DNA of 64,000 nt from Pirellula sp. SH-Sr6A (GCF_001610875.1 NZ_CP011272.1:849988-913987), one strand, 5' to 3'; shown: positions 47,201 through 56,079, counted from the stretch's first letter. Made by a program: numbers and translations. Notes: generated by a model from the letters alone, not told the origin.

Positions 47201-47708
47201 GGTCTTTCACCAACCCAAAATCGGCGACCTTAATTCTATCTGAGACCAAAAGCAAGTTGCCCGGTTTGACATCGAGATGTTGTAGCTCGTGCTTTTGGCA
47301 GAGGAAATCAAGTCCATCGGCCGCATCCCTCAGGTAACTCAAAAGACGGTCTCGCGCAATTCCTGCAAAGCCTCTCTCTCGATACTCCACATAGCGATCA
47401 AATAACGATCCTTGGGCCAACTCCGTAACGATGATGAGCTGCCCCTCAATGATCTCAATCCGTTCGAGTGAAAGGATGAACGGATGATTGACTTGCCGAA
47501 TGCGTTGGAGGGATTTGAGTTCTGCAACGGCACGATCCTCATGGACCGCACCATGCACGAACTTGATGGCCTTCTTCAATCCACCAGGTGCATCGGCAGC
47601 CCAGACATCGCCATATCCCCCAGATCCAATTTTCTTGGTCAATACATAGCCTGGAATCGGTTCGAATCCGGCTTGAATTCGTGTACCCACCGTACTCATG
47701 TTTGGCAC
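44256..47708 (-). CDS. Ser/Thr protein kinase fused to a tubulin/FtsZ-like domain
   Basis: 1,150 residues. The N-terminal Hanks-type kinase (about 20-270) has a glycine loop KIGSGGYGDVW, a VAIK-like Lys in KAIKFVHG, the catalytic loop HLDVKPGN (Leu replaces the usual Arg of HRD), DFGLV and APEMFDG. After a Ser/Arg-rich linker (280-340), VVIGVGGIGAGVVAALN (344-360) and VASTMGGTGSSIVSELG (482-498) match the nucleotide-binding start and the GGTGSG signature of the tubulin-like (Tubulin_2) group; the remaining 650 residues have no recognised family. No transmembrane segment. It begins 19 bp after the AAA+ ATPase gene. Proposed role: phosphorylation-controlled assembly of a cytoskeletal or defence machine; this is inference. 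Confidence 0.85.
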   Translation of the reverse strand: MPNMSTVGTRIQAGFEPIPGYVLTKKIGSGGYGDVWAADAPGGLKKAIKFVHGAVHEDRAVAELKSLQRIRQVNHPFILSLERIEIIEGQLIIVTELAQGSLFDRYVEYRERGFAGIARDRLLSYLRDAADGLDFLCQKHELQHLDVKPGNLLLVSDRIKVADFGLVKDLHSMTQSMMGGLTPTYAAPEMFDGRPGRFSDQYSLAIVYFEMLTGTLPFRGRTTAQLANEHLHKAPILEPLPPAERPVIAKALSKRPHQRFSDCRELIHAIESAVQSNVEAASKERSTRVRGWNPRVNSNKITTRSPSSSAVDHSAPTRHRIRLSTQPASGAGSQPVAAVRPKTVVIGVGGIGAGVVAALNQRNSDITSDLEDQSLLFVLDTDANTLLPLVDRSNLKPLTSRQVFHTPLKSPHYYREGTHAFPQLSRRWLYNIPRSQLTEGVRPLGMLALIDHAPQVFEHLMVLLEGLSADSQPDVPVQVKLVASTMGGTGSSIVSELGFMIQQVAESMQLPIRCELLLTCASPSPTALGDLATACSIACLLEVNHYFRTGGLHPELPGIPAAPSSKPPFDRVRLFYGGKMGDPSDNTEVMEQVVRYIEIADPIDDASRCEDFESGSQSALDAPPWLSTIKVTPLPLELSIQPAKASATTVLHGLMSWISALDKGVSAAESPQCLLLSPKMLEKIEYFITDAFRVCNFNAQAWVRDVMRSVFPSEIGNQVQDFRSNYRPSACMLDDAVHLKRLVEPLGMDLSEAAIATQQLFECRWERLLEWITSRWIAVPLNWSIFPKLMELLEERFQVNAHSLFSVAKKLEAKLVELSESESQVVRSQSVMNLEGKVRMEAIFHQLSGSMLLRFIDRLRGIQQVWARCSRDLQGEFFHFSKDFCLRRFGYSIESFLSQNQQDKSDAIHRLSRESIADLVIRIWVKECGCQAIEAAMVGIPANHSVNGETASIADMLEALTIEIQKEIIQQSRTHEPIPRSKATALAQPAATNTLTQMRGGASPSESDFDLSEGNSMTLLGEISTGPIALDSARVATAIQGDADLDAKIDTCIPFLADYGESVHLHLFVSEMIWYQLPEELKGKLAKISRIHLTDRRIASYVVAVGDQIDVEELIDKLWMPTSETWQLVPRILSRVDIEWIPFAHPASES

Positions 47709-47727
47709 TTCTCAACGATTGTATCGG

Positions 47728-49293
47728 TCAGGATGGATTGATGATTGAAGACATCGGTGACTGCATGGGTAACGCACCCATGGTTCGTTGAGTCAAGGAT
47801 GGTTGAGGAACAGGCGTCTGAAGAGAGGAAGTTGCGGGACCATTCTGTGTCATTGGTTGCACCAACGGAGGCCGTTGCTGCGCTGGTATGGAAACTTGCC
47901 CCGCCCCCAAGCCTTGCGGCGCTGGCTGCGAACGCCGGATGGCAACTGGTTGATTCCCAAAGTAATTCTTACAGGCGATCTCAAGAAAATCGCTTCGCAA
48001 TTCGATTCGTTCCTCTCGATATGCGCACAGGCATTTTATTTGATACAAGAGATCGCGTGGATGACATCGGCGCAGCGGCCTGTTCTGCCGACGATAAACT
48101 TTCATGATCAACTCTTCAACTGCCTGCGGTCTCCAAGCGATTTCGAAAGATTCGCATGCGCGACGAAAGAGTTCGGTGAACTCTTCGGGGGAAGGGTCTC
48201 CGATGTGGATCTTGAACGGAACTCGCCTCAGAAATGCCTCGTCGACCAATGACTCCGGCTGGAGATTGGTTGAAAAAAGAATGATTTGCTCAAATGGAAC
48301 ACAGATCTTCTTTCCGGTCGGTAAGTTCAAATAGTCATGGCGATTCTCAAGAGGAATGATCCAGCGATTCAATAATTCAGCAGGCTCCATGCGTTGACGA
48401 CCAAAGTCATCAATCAGCAGGCACCCACAGTTGCTTTTCATCTGAATAGGTGCTTCGCACGTATTACTTCGTGGGTCATGTCGGATCTCCAGATTATCCA
48501 TAGTCAGCTCTCCGCCGACGACGACCGTTGGACGTCGCACTCGCACCCAACGCCGGTCATGCTCTTGGTCGGTCATGATCCCAGAACTCCCGGCAAGTTG
48601 TTTCACTGGCTGATGATAGGCCGCGTCAAAGAATTTGATGATGACACCATCATCGATGACCGCGTGAGGCACCCAGACTTCTTCGCCACGGCATGCTGCT
48701 AAGCACTTTGCCAGTGTTGTTTTACCATTCCCCGGAGGTCCGTAAAGAAAGATGCCCGCATTGCTATTGATGGCCGGTCCGATGAAGTCGAGCCAAGATG
48801 GTACGTAGGTTACATGACCAAAAGACGCGATGAGCTGCTTCTTAGTGATAGGCTCGAACGTGCTTGCCTGCGCTTCGACGCTAAGTACATAGTCGAGGAG
48901 CGGGACAGGGGCAGGCCCTGTATACGAGCATACCGCTTGATACTGCAACGCTCGCTTTTGGCCTGCTTCCGTAAGGCTATAGTAGAAATCGTTGAGAGGA
49001 GCAGGTCGCGCATGTGCAATCAACTGCCGAACGCGGAGTTGCGCGAGTACTTGCTCGATTATTCGAAACGACAGACGCACGCGGTCGGTAATACCTCTCC
49101 CAGTTAGCGTGCCGACTCCAAGGAAGACTTGGAGAATAATGGATTCGAGCACCATCTCCGAAATCCCGCACTCTTCCATCGACTTCGGCTCATAGGGCCA
49201 GAATGCATCTTCGTTGAGAACAGCAGGCAAGGCATTTTGGGCCAAGGAAGCAGTGTCAGGGGTCAGTTTGGTGAGCATGCCGAGGAAACCCAT
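47728..49293 (-). CDS. AAA+ ATPase with N-terminal winged-helix-like part
   Basis: 521 residues. Walker A GPPGNGKTTLAK (about 185-196), Walker B CLLIDDFGRQ (about 302-311), sensor-1-like FEQIILFSTNLQ, arginine-finger-like RRVPFKIHIGD, and a C-terminal helical lid. Residues 40-125 (LGVGTLTGRGITDRVRLS, then LREAGQK-like YYSLTEAGQKRALQY) resemble a winged-helix DNA-binding or protein-interaction domain. The C-terminal tail (440-521) is Pro/Gln-rich and disordered. The overall layout is similar to bacterial ATPases found beside tubulin-like genes, but I could not assign a named family. First gene of the three-gene operon. Confidence 0.8.
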   Translation of the reverse strand: MGFLGMLTKLTPDTASLAQNALPAVLNEDAFWPYEPKSMEECGISEMVLESIILQVFLGVGTLTGRGITDRVRLSFRIIEQVLAQLRVRQLIAHARPAPLNDFYYSLTEAGQKRALQYQAVCSYTGPAPVPLLDYVLSVEAQASTFEPITKKQLIASFGHVTYVPSWLDFIGPAINSNAGIFLYGPPGNGKTTLAKCLAACRGEEVWVPHAVIDDGVIIKFFDAAYHQPVKQLAGSSGIMTDQEHDRRWVRVRRPTVVVGGELTMDNLEIRHDPRSNTCEAPIQMKSNCGCLLIDDFGRQRMEPAELLNRWIIPLENRHDYLNLPTGKKICVPFEQIILFSTNLQPESLVDEAFLRRVPFKIHIGDPSPEEFTELFRRACESFEIAWRPQAVEELIMKVYRRQNRPLRRCHPRDLLYQIKCLCAYREERIELRSDFLEIACKNYFGNQPVAIRRSQPAPQGLGAGQVSIPAQQRPPLVQPMTQNGPATSSLQTPVPQPSLTQRTMGALPMQSPMSSIINPS

Positions 49294-49534
49294 TCTCGCG
49301 TAATAACCGGTCTAAACCACCTAGGTGGTAAGCTCTTCGCTTTCGAATGCTCGCTCCATCGGCCAACGCGCCGCGCAACTTTGTAGGCTTCCCCAAAAAG
49401 CGAATCGGTTGATAGAAAAGTTTGCCGAAAGATCCAATATTTCCGTTGCTGCGCCATTTTGTGGTTTAGAGTTCCTCGATGCGACCTGTCAGCCCCCTGG
49501 TCGGGATGATGCAACTAATAATTCCCATGACGCC

Positions 49535-50689
49535 ATGAGCACCGATTCCTCACTCCTAGCCAGATCGATGCCGAATAATTCGATCCGCAATCTTCGCGCG
49601 GACGGCTCGTCGGTTTGGTTGCTTGAAGCAGTCGGAAAGAATTTGAGCGACACGCTCACTGTGATTTACCCGATCCCCTTCTCGATCGGACGGAAAGCAG
49701 GATGTAGTCTCCAGCTACAATCCAAAACGGTTTCTAGTCATCACGCCGATTTGACCATTCGGGACTCAATCCTCTATGTCGTAGATCGCCAGAGCACCAA
49801 CGGCACTTATGTAAACGGAAACCGTGTTACTGGAATGATCGCGTTGAAGACGGACGATATTCTTCAATTCGCGGACGTCGCATTTCGGATCCGATGCAAT
49901 GACCACGCAACCTCGTCCAACACAGTGGCGGAAGATGTTTGCGACCAAGCGCTCGCGCTAGTGCAATTCGATCGCATGATGGAAAAGAGGCTCGTGACGC
50001 CGTTCTTCCAGCCGATCGTGCATGTCGATGGCTCGGCCACCATCGGTTACGAAGTGCTCGCACGTAGCCGAATGTTTGGTCTTGAGACAAGTGCCGCGAT
50101 GTTCGGCGCAGCTGCCAAACTCAACATGGAAGTGGAACTGAGTCAGATGCTCCGGTGGGAGGGCATTCGCGAGGGACTATCCCTTCCCAAGGGGAGTCAA
50201 ATCTTCGTGAACACCCATCCCCTAGAGCTTGGACGCCCTGATCTTCTCGAGTCCATGACCAACGTTCGCAACATGACTCCAGATACCCCCATCACCTTGG
50301 AAGTGCACGAAGCAGCGATCACCAATCCGTCGCAAATGTTCGAACTACGCAGCGCGTTACGAGACCTGCAAATCCAGTTAGCCTACGATGATTTTGGTGC
50401 TGGCCAAACCCGCTTGTCGGAATTGGGGAATGCTGCCCCGGACGTGATGAAGTTTGATATGGGGCTGATTCGAGATATCGATAAAGGGCCCGTGGACCGG
50501 ATCAAAGTGCTGAAATCGCTGGTGCACGTCGTTCGGGATCTCGGCGTCACGGCATTGGCCGAAGGGATCGAAACAGAGGCTGAGGCTCTCGTCTGCAAAG
50601 AGCTTGGCTTTCAGTTGGCGCAAGGTTACTATTTTGGCCGTCCCGCCCCTCCCAATCGCTTTACAGAACCACGCCTTTCTCCGATCTAG
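49535..50689 (+). CDS. FHA domain-EAL domain protein
   Basis: 384 residues from the ATG at 49535 (no clear Shine-Dalgarno site). The FHA domain (about 45-115) shows FSIGRKAGCSLQL, SSHHADLTI and STNGTYVNG, the phosphothreonine-reading loops. The EAL domain (about 145-380) has EVLARSR (E of EVL), VNTHP, LEVHEAAI, YDDFGAGQTRL, VMKFDMGLI, LAEGIETE and QGYYFGRP, so the metal- and c-di-GMP-binding positions appear intact and the enzyme may hydrolyse c-di-GMP to pGpG. FHA would link this to a phosphoprotein, conceivably one made by the divergent kinase operon, 240 bp away. Confidence 0.88.
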   Translation: MSTDSSLLARSMPNNSIRNLRADGSSVWLLEAVGKNLSDTLTVIYPIPFSIGRKAGCSLQLQSKTVSSHHADLTIRDSILYVVDRQSTNGTYVNGNRVTGMIALKTDDILQFADVAFRIRCNDHATSSNTVAEDVCDQALALVQFDRMMEKRLVTPFFQPIVHVDGSATIGYEVLARSRMFGLETSAAMFGAAAKLNMEVELSQMLRWEGIREGLSLPKGSQIFVNTHPLELGRPDLLESMTNVRNMTPDTPITLEVHEAAITNPSQMFELRSALRDLQIQLAYDDFGAGQTRLSELGNAAPDVMKFDMGLIRDIDKGPVDRIKVLKSLVHVVRDLGVTALAEGIETEAEALVCKELGFQLAQGYYFGRPAPPNRFTEPRLSPI

Positions 50690-50753
50690 CTTGTTCTCCA
50701 CAATCGATCGCGTATCTCCGCGCGGTTGACGATTCTCCGATGCGTTTCTCTTG

Positions 50754-52031
50754 CTAGGGACCAATGGGGATTTCGAGTTCGTTTTCAAGCCAATACTTGG
50801 CGTTCTTCACAACGTCGTCTGATTCATTCCCATCGTCCATCCGGGTGAATAGGCTGCAAAGCGGATAACTAGCCGCTAATTCTGTGTCAGCTTTTGGTAT
50901 GTCCGCGACCCAACAAGGCTCGGACGAAGTGAACGGTATCTGCCAGCGCCTTTCCCACATACCCGTAATGGCTCGCTCCGTTGCTCTCCAATGTTTTGCA
51001 AGATATAGGATCTCTTTGCGCACCGGTGCATCGATTTGCAAACGTTCTCGGAAGATCAATCGTTTCTGTTCATCCCAGGAAAGGGGCTCGAGTACGTTGC
51101 CACAAACGTTGTGATGATGCCATGCGATGGAGTGTTTCCAGTTCCGATCGAGTAATTCCATCCCTGCGCTCCACCGTGGGTTGATTTCAAGAAGAACCCA
51201 GCGATCGTCGGCGGTTCGAAGGAAATCGGCGTTCCAGACGCCCAGCCAGCCCGATTCCTGTGTAACCCTTTCCGCGAAATTGTCTAATCGTTCCCATTCC
51301 TGGGGCTCCAATGCCATCGGCCCAGACGAACCTCGATAGATAAAGTCACTCCAAGGATGTGGATGAAGAGGCAACGCGTTGACACCCCCAATTGCGATAG
51401 CGCCCCTTTTCCCGCTCAGAAATGAAACACCGACTCCCTCCCCTTCGATTCGTCGCTGCAAGAGAAGACGATCGCTCGACTCCCCCGCGTCCCTTCCGCG
51501 TTCGAAACTTCGCGTCCCCACAACTGGATTGAATCGAGAGACTCCGAGCCCCCCCGCCTGCCAGTGGTCTTTGATTAGCCATGTATCATCGGTTTCCCCC
51601 TCGGTCCACGGCAGCATTTGCCCGCTCGACTTCAGCCCGGCGATCGAGTGGGTTTCGGGGAATTCCATCCCGGATTGCAGGGCCCATCGCATCCACGTTT
51701 CCCAAGATCTCATGCGCGAAAATGAAATGGAACCTCTACTGACATTTGGTGCGAGATAAATCGAGGGAAGTCGCTCGATCCCACCGGCGAAGAACACACC
51801 CCCGAACTCGCCTTCCGACCGCCAAGAAGCAATGGTTTCGGTGAGCAGCGGGCAGTTATCGAGGGAGTCGATTGAAGAATAGCGAGTCGCGATGTGCAAG
51901 GTATCCAGATCGCCGCAACAGTCGATCACCCAGGGGTCCATGCCTGAACGTCGAACGGACTGAGCCAGCGCGCGGCACGAAAACCCAACCACCAGGGCTT
52001 TCCTACTCCCGAGCTGTGCAACAGAGGCCAT
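50754..52031 (-). CDS. ATP-grasp-domain protein (H4MPT-pathway type)
   Basis: 425 residues from the internal ATG at 52031; the longer ATG at 52082 would leave only 38 bp to the divergent fae start, too little for two promoters. Blocks of an ATP-grasp fold: KALVVGFSCRALAQSVRRSGMD, a nucleotide-binding-like N-terminus, then DTWLIKDHWQAGGLGVSRF and SDRLLLQRRIEGEGVGVSFLS, DRWVLLEINPRWSAGMELLD with the Glu and Asn metal ligands. I infer from genome neighbourhood patterns that such ATP-grasp genes beside fae take part in H4MPT cofactor or C1-carrier biosynthesis. Reaction not predictable. Confidence 0.8.
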   Translation of the reverse strand: MASVAQLGSRKALVVGFSCRALAQSVRRSGMDPWVIDCCGDLDTLHIATRYSSIDSLDNCPLLTETIASWRSEGEFGGVFFAGGIERLPSIYLAPNVSRGSISFSRMRSWETWMRWALQSGMEFPETHSIAGLKSSGQMLPWTEGETDDTWLIKDHWQAGGLGVSRFNPVVGTRSFERGRDAGESSDRLLLQRRIEGEGVGVSFLSGKRGAIAIGGVNALPLHPHPWSDFIYRGSSGPMALEPQEWERLDNFAERVTQESGWLGVWNADFLRTADDRWVLLEINPRWSAGMELLDRNWKHSIAWHHHNVCGNVLEPLSWDEQKRLIFRERLQIDAPVRKEILYLAKHWRATERAITGMWERRWQIPFTSSEPCWVADIPKADTELAASYPLCSLFTRMDDGNESDDVVKNAKYWLENELEIPIGP

Positions 52032-52120
52032 TTTGACGTGGCTTTCGCCTGGCCGCCGTTTAAAATGCTCGCCGTTGTTCATTCGCTTCTTACCTAAATC
52101 TTTCCGAAGTAAACATCGAC

Positions 52121-52714
52121 ATGGCCAAGAAAAAAACTACCGCGAAACCAGCCAAAACAAAGAGCAAGGGAACCGGTCGGATCATTCTTCGAACCGGGGA
52201 GGCGCTCGTCGAAGCCGAGCCAGCTTGGTCCGCAGCCGAACCGGAAGTCATTATTGGAGAATTTGACGGTCCCGTTGGATACGCTTTCGCCAACTTGATC
52301 GGAAACCAGGTTAAAGGTCATACGAAAGTTTTCGCCATTCTCAATAGCGACGTGCAGGTGAAGCCTGCGACGATCATGGTTAGCAAGGTAACAGTCAACA
52401 ATGAGAAGTACACCAACATTCTCATGGGAACGGTGCAAGCAGCGATTGCGCACGGCGTTCTCGACGCGGTCCGAGCGGGTTCGATTCCTAAAAACAAAGC
52501 GAACGATCTTGGGATCATCGTATCGGTTTGGCTAGATCCATCGATCGTCGATGTTGATTACGATCCAAAGCTCTTGTTCCAGACGAATCGCGAAGCCACC
52601 GCCAAAGCGATTGCGAAAGCCATGAACAATGAGCCGTCTATCGATTGGCTCCTCAAGAATCAGGAGTCCGTCCCTCACTTCTTCCATCAACTCGCTCTCG
52701 ACGGAAAACTGTAG
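52121..52714 (+). CDS. fae: Formaldehyde-activating enzyme homologue
   Basis: 197 residues. The motifs RTGEALVEAE, IIGEFDGPVGYAFANLIGNQVKGHTKVFAIL, VKPATIMVSKVTVN and the C-terminal FFHQLALDGK are of the Fae family, which joins formaldehyde to tetrahydromethanopterin. A Lys/Thr-rich stretch of about 18 residues precedes the domain. In methylotroph Fae a His of the segment just before IIG is the catalytic residue; here that position reads EPEVIIG without a His (memory-based comparison). It may therefore be a Fae-like paralogue rather than a canonical enzyme. Divergent from the ATP-grasp gene. Confidence 0.87.
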   Translation: MAKKKTTAKPAKTKSKGTGRIILRTGEALVEAEPAWSAAEPEVIIGEFDGPVGYAFANLIGNQVKGHTKVFAILNSDVQVKPATIMVSKVTVNNEKYTNILMGTVQAAIAHGVLDAVRAGSIPKNKANDLGIIVSVWLDPSIVDVDYDPKLLFQTNREATAKAIAKAMNNEPSIDWLLKNQESVPHFFHQLALDGKL

Positions 52715-52749
52715 AACGAGCGATACCTTGTTTTGCTCATCGGTTGTTG

Positions 52750-55700
52750 TCAATGAGCGGTTTGTATCGAACCGTTTGCCGGATCAAGTAAAGGACGGTT
52801 TGTGGGGTCCTGTTCGCGGGGCTCCAAATCGGTCTCCCAGATGCCTTGCATTTGCTCCTTCGTGAAGGCGAGCTTGGCATAAAACTGGTAGAGAAACGGG
52901 ACCATGAGCAAGACAAGGGCGGTGGATCCTAACAATCCAAAGGCAAGACTGGTGGCCATCGGGATAAGAACCTGTGCTTGAAAGGATTTTTCCAGCAACA
53001 TCGGAAGCAATCCGGCAACCGTCGTAACACTTGTTAGAAAGACTGCGCGCAGTCGGCGCGATCCGGCCGTTATGATTGCTTCACGAACAGGCATGCCCCC
53101 GCGCACGCTCTGATTGATGAAGTCGACGAGGACGATCGAATCGTTCACTACCACTCCCGCCAGCGTCACCATTCCAAACATACTGAAAAGAGTAAGCGAT
53201 AATCCCATAAGCGCGTGACCATAAATGGCCCCCACCATTCCAAATGGAACAATGGCGAGGATGATGAGAGGTTGAAGGTAGGAATTGAATTCGAAGACCA
53301 ACAGTAAAAACATGCAGGCCATCGCTAAGACAAAACCAACCGCAAGACTACCGAAGGACTCGGCCGTCTCCTGCTGTTGACCTTCCCAACGAAATCGCAG
53401 CGATGGGTATTGCTGCAAAAGTTTCGGCATCAAGTTGTCTTGAAGCGATTTTGCAACAACCGCTGCATTGGCCACTGCGGTATCCACTTCGGCGCTTACA
53501 GTAATGGATCGCATTTGATCCAATCGATTAATCTCCGAGTAGCCTCTCGTTTTCGCGATCTTGGCTACTTCGGTGATCGGCCTTTCGATTCCATCGGCAC
53601 CTCGAATGCGGAGTTCCTGCAAATCTGCGAGCGAGCGGCGTTGCTCTGGTGGATATCTCACCATCAATTTGACTTCGTGTCTCTCACGCTGCAGACGCAT
53701 GACCTCTGCCCCGTAATACGCGCTGCGAACGGTTTCTGAAAGATCTGCGACGCTAATTCCCAGCGACTGTGCGCGATCGAGGACAGAAAACTGGAACTCA
53801 ATCTTTCCAGGCGATGAATCGTCACGAATGTCGTAGACGCCAGCAAAATTCCCGAGGGCCTCTTTCGCTGTCTCGACGGCCGCTTCCAAGGCCACCACAT
53901 CTTTGCGCGGCGCGAGAATCTTGAATTCAAGGGGTTTTCCACCTGGACCGATGTTGGCGGACTGGAAGGTCACTCTCTCAGCGCCCGGAAAGATTCCTGC
54001 TTTCTCGCGCCAACGCTGGATAAGTTCATCACTCGTGACGTTTCGATCCGTTGCATCGTGTATTTCCACTTGGACCTGCGCCACATGCGAACCGGAGACA
54101 CGATCGCCCCCACCTGGATCTCCACTGGCTGCCGATCCGACTTGCAAGTAGGTCAGTTTCACTGGACCTCGCGGTGCAGTGGGATCGGAAGGTGGTGGGG
54201 TTTTGTTGGTGCCCGCTGCATCCTCTCGCTTCGCAATCGTCTCGCTTACATCGCGAATGGCGGTCTCCATTTGGCGAGCGGCCTCTCGAGTCACCGTTAC
54301 CGGAGTGCCATCTGGATAGATGACTTGACCGATAATTGTCTTTCCATCGAGCGCTGGAAAAAACTCGAATGGCACCGCACCGGATCGGACCAGCCCGACC
54401 GCAAGCAACACTGAAGTGAAACCCATGGCGATAGGGAGTGACGGGTAAGACAAACAGATGCGCAAAAGAGGCCCATAGAATCTCTCTCCAAACCAATCTA
54501 AAAATCGATTTGCAGGTCGGCCGAACCAGCAGAATACTTTTTCGAACTGATCCACCACGCGAGACCAAACGTGCAAAATGCGTTGGACGGTCGTCTTTGG
54601 TTCACGGTGTTCGTGAGACAAGTGACCTGGTAATGCGAAGGAAGCTTCGGCAAGCGAAAACAAAAGCATAGCGATGATGGCGGCTGGCATGACTGCGATG
54701 AATTTCCCCATCACACCCGATACATAGAAGAGCGGCATGAACGCGATGATTGTGGTCGCCACGCTCGAAAAGACGCTGGGAAGAACTTCGATGGCCCCGT
54801 CGATTGCCGCCTGAAGGTTCGATTTGCCCATCATTCGGTGCGCGAAGATGTTTTCACTAATGACGATTCCGTCGTCCACGACAATTCCCACTGCCATCAG
54901 GAAGGCAAACATGGACAGCATGTTCAGGGTTGCGCCGGTGGAGTACAGGACGATCCCTGCTCCCATAAGGCTTAATGGGATTCCCATTGCGACCCAAAAG
55001 GCAAGACGCAAATCGAGGAAGACCGCCAGGAGAAGAAACACAATAAGTCCGCCCTGCAATCCGTTCTCACGAAGCATGCGAATGCGATCGCGGACATCGA
55101 CACTTTCGTCCCCCCACGCCTTCAGTGCATACCCATGAGGCGCCTCGCTTTTGGCAACAAAAGCTGTGACTTCGTCGGAAATGTTTAGCAGATCTTCGTC
55201 GCTGGTGCGGGAAATCTCGATCGTGATTGCGGGCCTACCATTGATCTCGCTGATCGCGGTGACATCATCGAATTCGTCACGAACCTTTCCAATATCCCCT
55301 ACCGTAAGAACGACGCCGTTGGATTGAGTGATCACTGGGAGTTTTGCAATCTCCTGGCCGATGTCACGTTTGTTTTTCCCTCGAAGCAATATCTCTTGGC
55401 CATCGCTTTTGATTTGGCCACTCGGAAGTTCGATATTTTCTCTTCTTAAGATTTCGGCGATACGGTCGAGTGTTAGCCCATAACTGCGCAGTGTCTCTTC
55501 CTCTATCTCAACATCGATTTGATATGGTTTGATGTTCTGCAAGTTTGCTTGTGATACAGACGGCAATTCAAGCAATCGTTCCCGCACGATTTCTGCATAG
55601 TTCCTCAATCTTGTTTCGGCGGCACCGGAACGATCGTCGGGTCCAATCACCGCAACGCGAATCGCGGGCAATCGGAATGTAATCTGTTCGACAGTAGCTT

Positions 55701-56079
55701 TTTCACTTCGTTCAGGAAAGAAAACGGAGACACGGTCGACGGCCGAGCGAATTTCAGACAGGATCCTTTGCACATCTTTCACATTGGGATCCAATTGCAC
55801 CAATGTATAACCAGCTCCCTCCCGGCAAATACTGGTTAGTTTGTTGATCCCCGAGATAGATTGGACTGCCTCTTCGACCTTCTGCGAAATGCCGCTTTCC
55901 ACTTCGTCCGGAGTCGCTCCAGGGTAAGGAACGGCAATGGAAATCACTTCGAGCTGAAACTCGGGAAACGTTTCCCGTCGCATCGAAAAAAAGCAAAAGA
56001 GTCCGGCAACCAATATGATCAATTTGAGAACATTGACACCAGCGAGATTATTCACCGCCCATCGAATCGCGTTTTGCAT
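52750..56079 (-). CDS. RND-family efflux pump (AcrB/HAE-type permease)
   Basis: 1,109 residues from the ATG at 56079, which overlaps the stop of the membrane-fusion gene (TAATG) and is preceded by GGAGGAGCG. The first transmembrane segment is VLKLIILVAGLFCFFSM, followed by the classic porter-domain opening FQLEVISIAVPYPGATPDEVESGI. Proton-relay residues appear in GIVVDDGIVISEN (Asp-Asp in TM4) and the second repeat contains VVVNDSIVLVDFIN. Twelve transmembrane segments are expected. Exports hydrophobic drugs, bile-like compounds or metals with the adaptor and the TolC-like protein next door; specificity is not predictable. Confidence 0.93.
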   Translation of the reverse strand: MQNAIRWAVNNLAGVNVLKLIILVAGLFCFFSMRRETFPEFQLEVISIAVPYPGATPDEVESGISQKVEEAVQSISGINKLTSICREGAGYTLVQLDPNVKDVQRILSEIRSAVDRVSVFFPERSEKATVEQITFRLPAIRVAVIGPDDRSGAAETRLRNYAEIVRERLLELPSVSQANLQNIKPYQIDVEIEEETLRSYGLTLDRIAEILRRENIELPSGQIKSDGQEILLRGKNKRDIGQEIAKLPVITQSNGVVLTVGDIGKVRDEFDDVTAISEINGRPAITIEISRTSDEDLLNISDEVTAFVAKSEAPHGYALKAWGDESVDVRDRIRMLRENGLQGGLIVFLLLAVFLDLRLAFWVAMGIPLSLMGAGIVLYSTGATLNMLSMFAFLMAVGIVVDDGIVISENIFAHRMMGKSNLQAAIDGAIEVLPSVFSSVATTIIAFMPLFYVSGVMGKFIAVMPAAIIAMLLFSLAEASFALPGHLSHEHREPKTTVQRILHVWSRVVDQFEKVFCWFGRPANRFLDWFGERFYGPLLRICLSYPSLPIAMGFTSVLLAVGLVRSGAVPFEFFPALDGKTIIGQVIYPDGTPVTVTREAARQMETAIRDVSETIAKREDAAGTNKTPPPSDPTAPRGPVKLTYLQVGSAASGDPGGGDRVSGSHVAQVQVEIHDATDRNVTSDELIQRWREKAGIFPGAERVTFQSANIGPGGKPLEFKILAPRKDVVALEAAVETAKEALGNFAGVYDIRDDSSPGKIEFQFSVLDRAQSLGISVADLSETVRSAYYGAEVMRLQRERHEVKLMVRYPPEQRRSLADLQELRIRGADGIERPITEVAKIAKTRGYSEINRLDQMRSITVSAEVDTAVANAAVVAKSLQDNLMPKLLQQYPSLRFRWEGQQQETAESFGSLAVGFVLAMACMFLLLVFEFNSYLQPLIILAIVPFGMVGAIYGHALMGLSLTLFSMFGMVTLAGVVVNDSIVLVDFINQSVRGGMPVREAIITAGSRRLRAVFLTSVTTVAGLLPMLLEKSFQAQVLIPMATSLAFGLLGSTALVLLMVPFLYQFYAKLAFTKEQMQGIWETDLEPREQDPTNRPLLDPANGSIQTAH

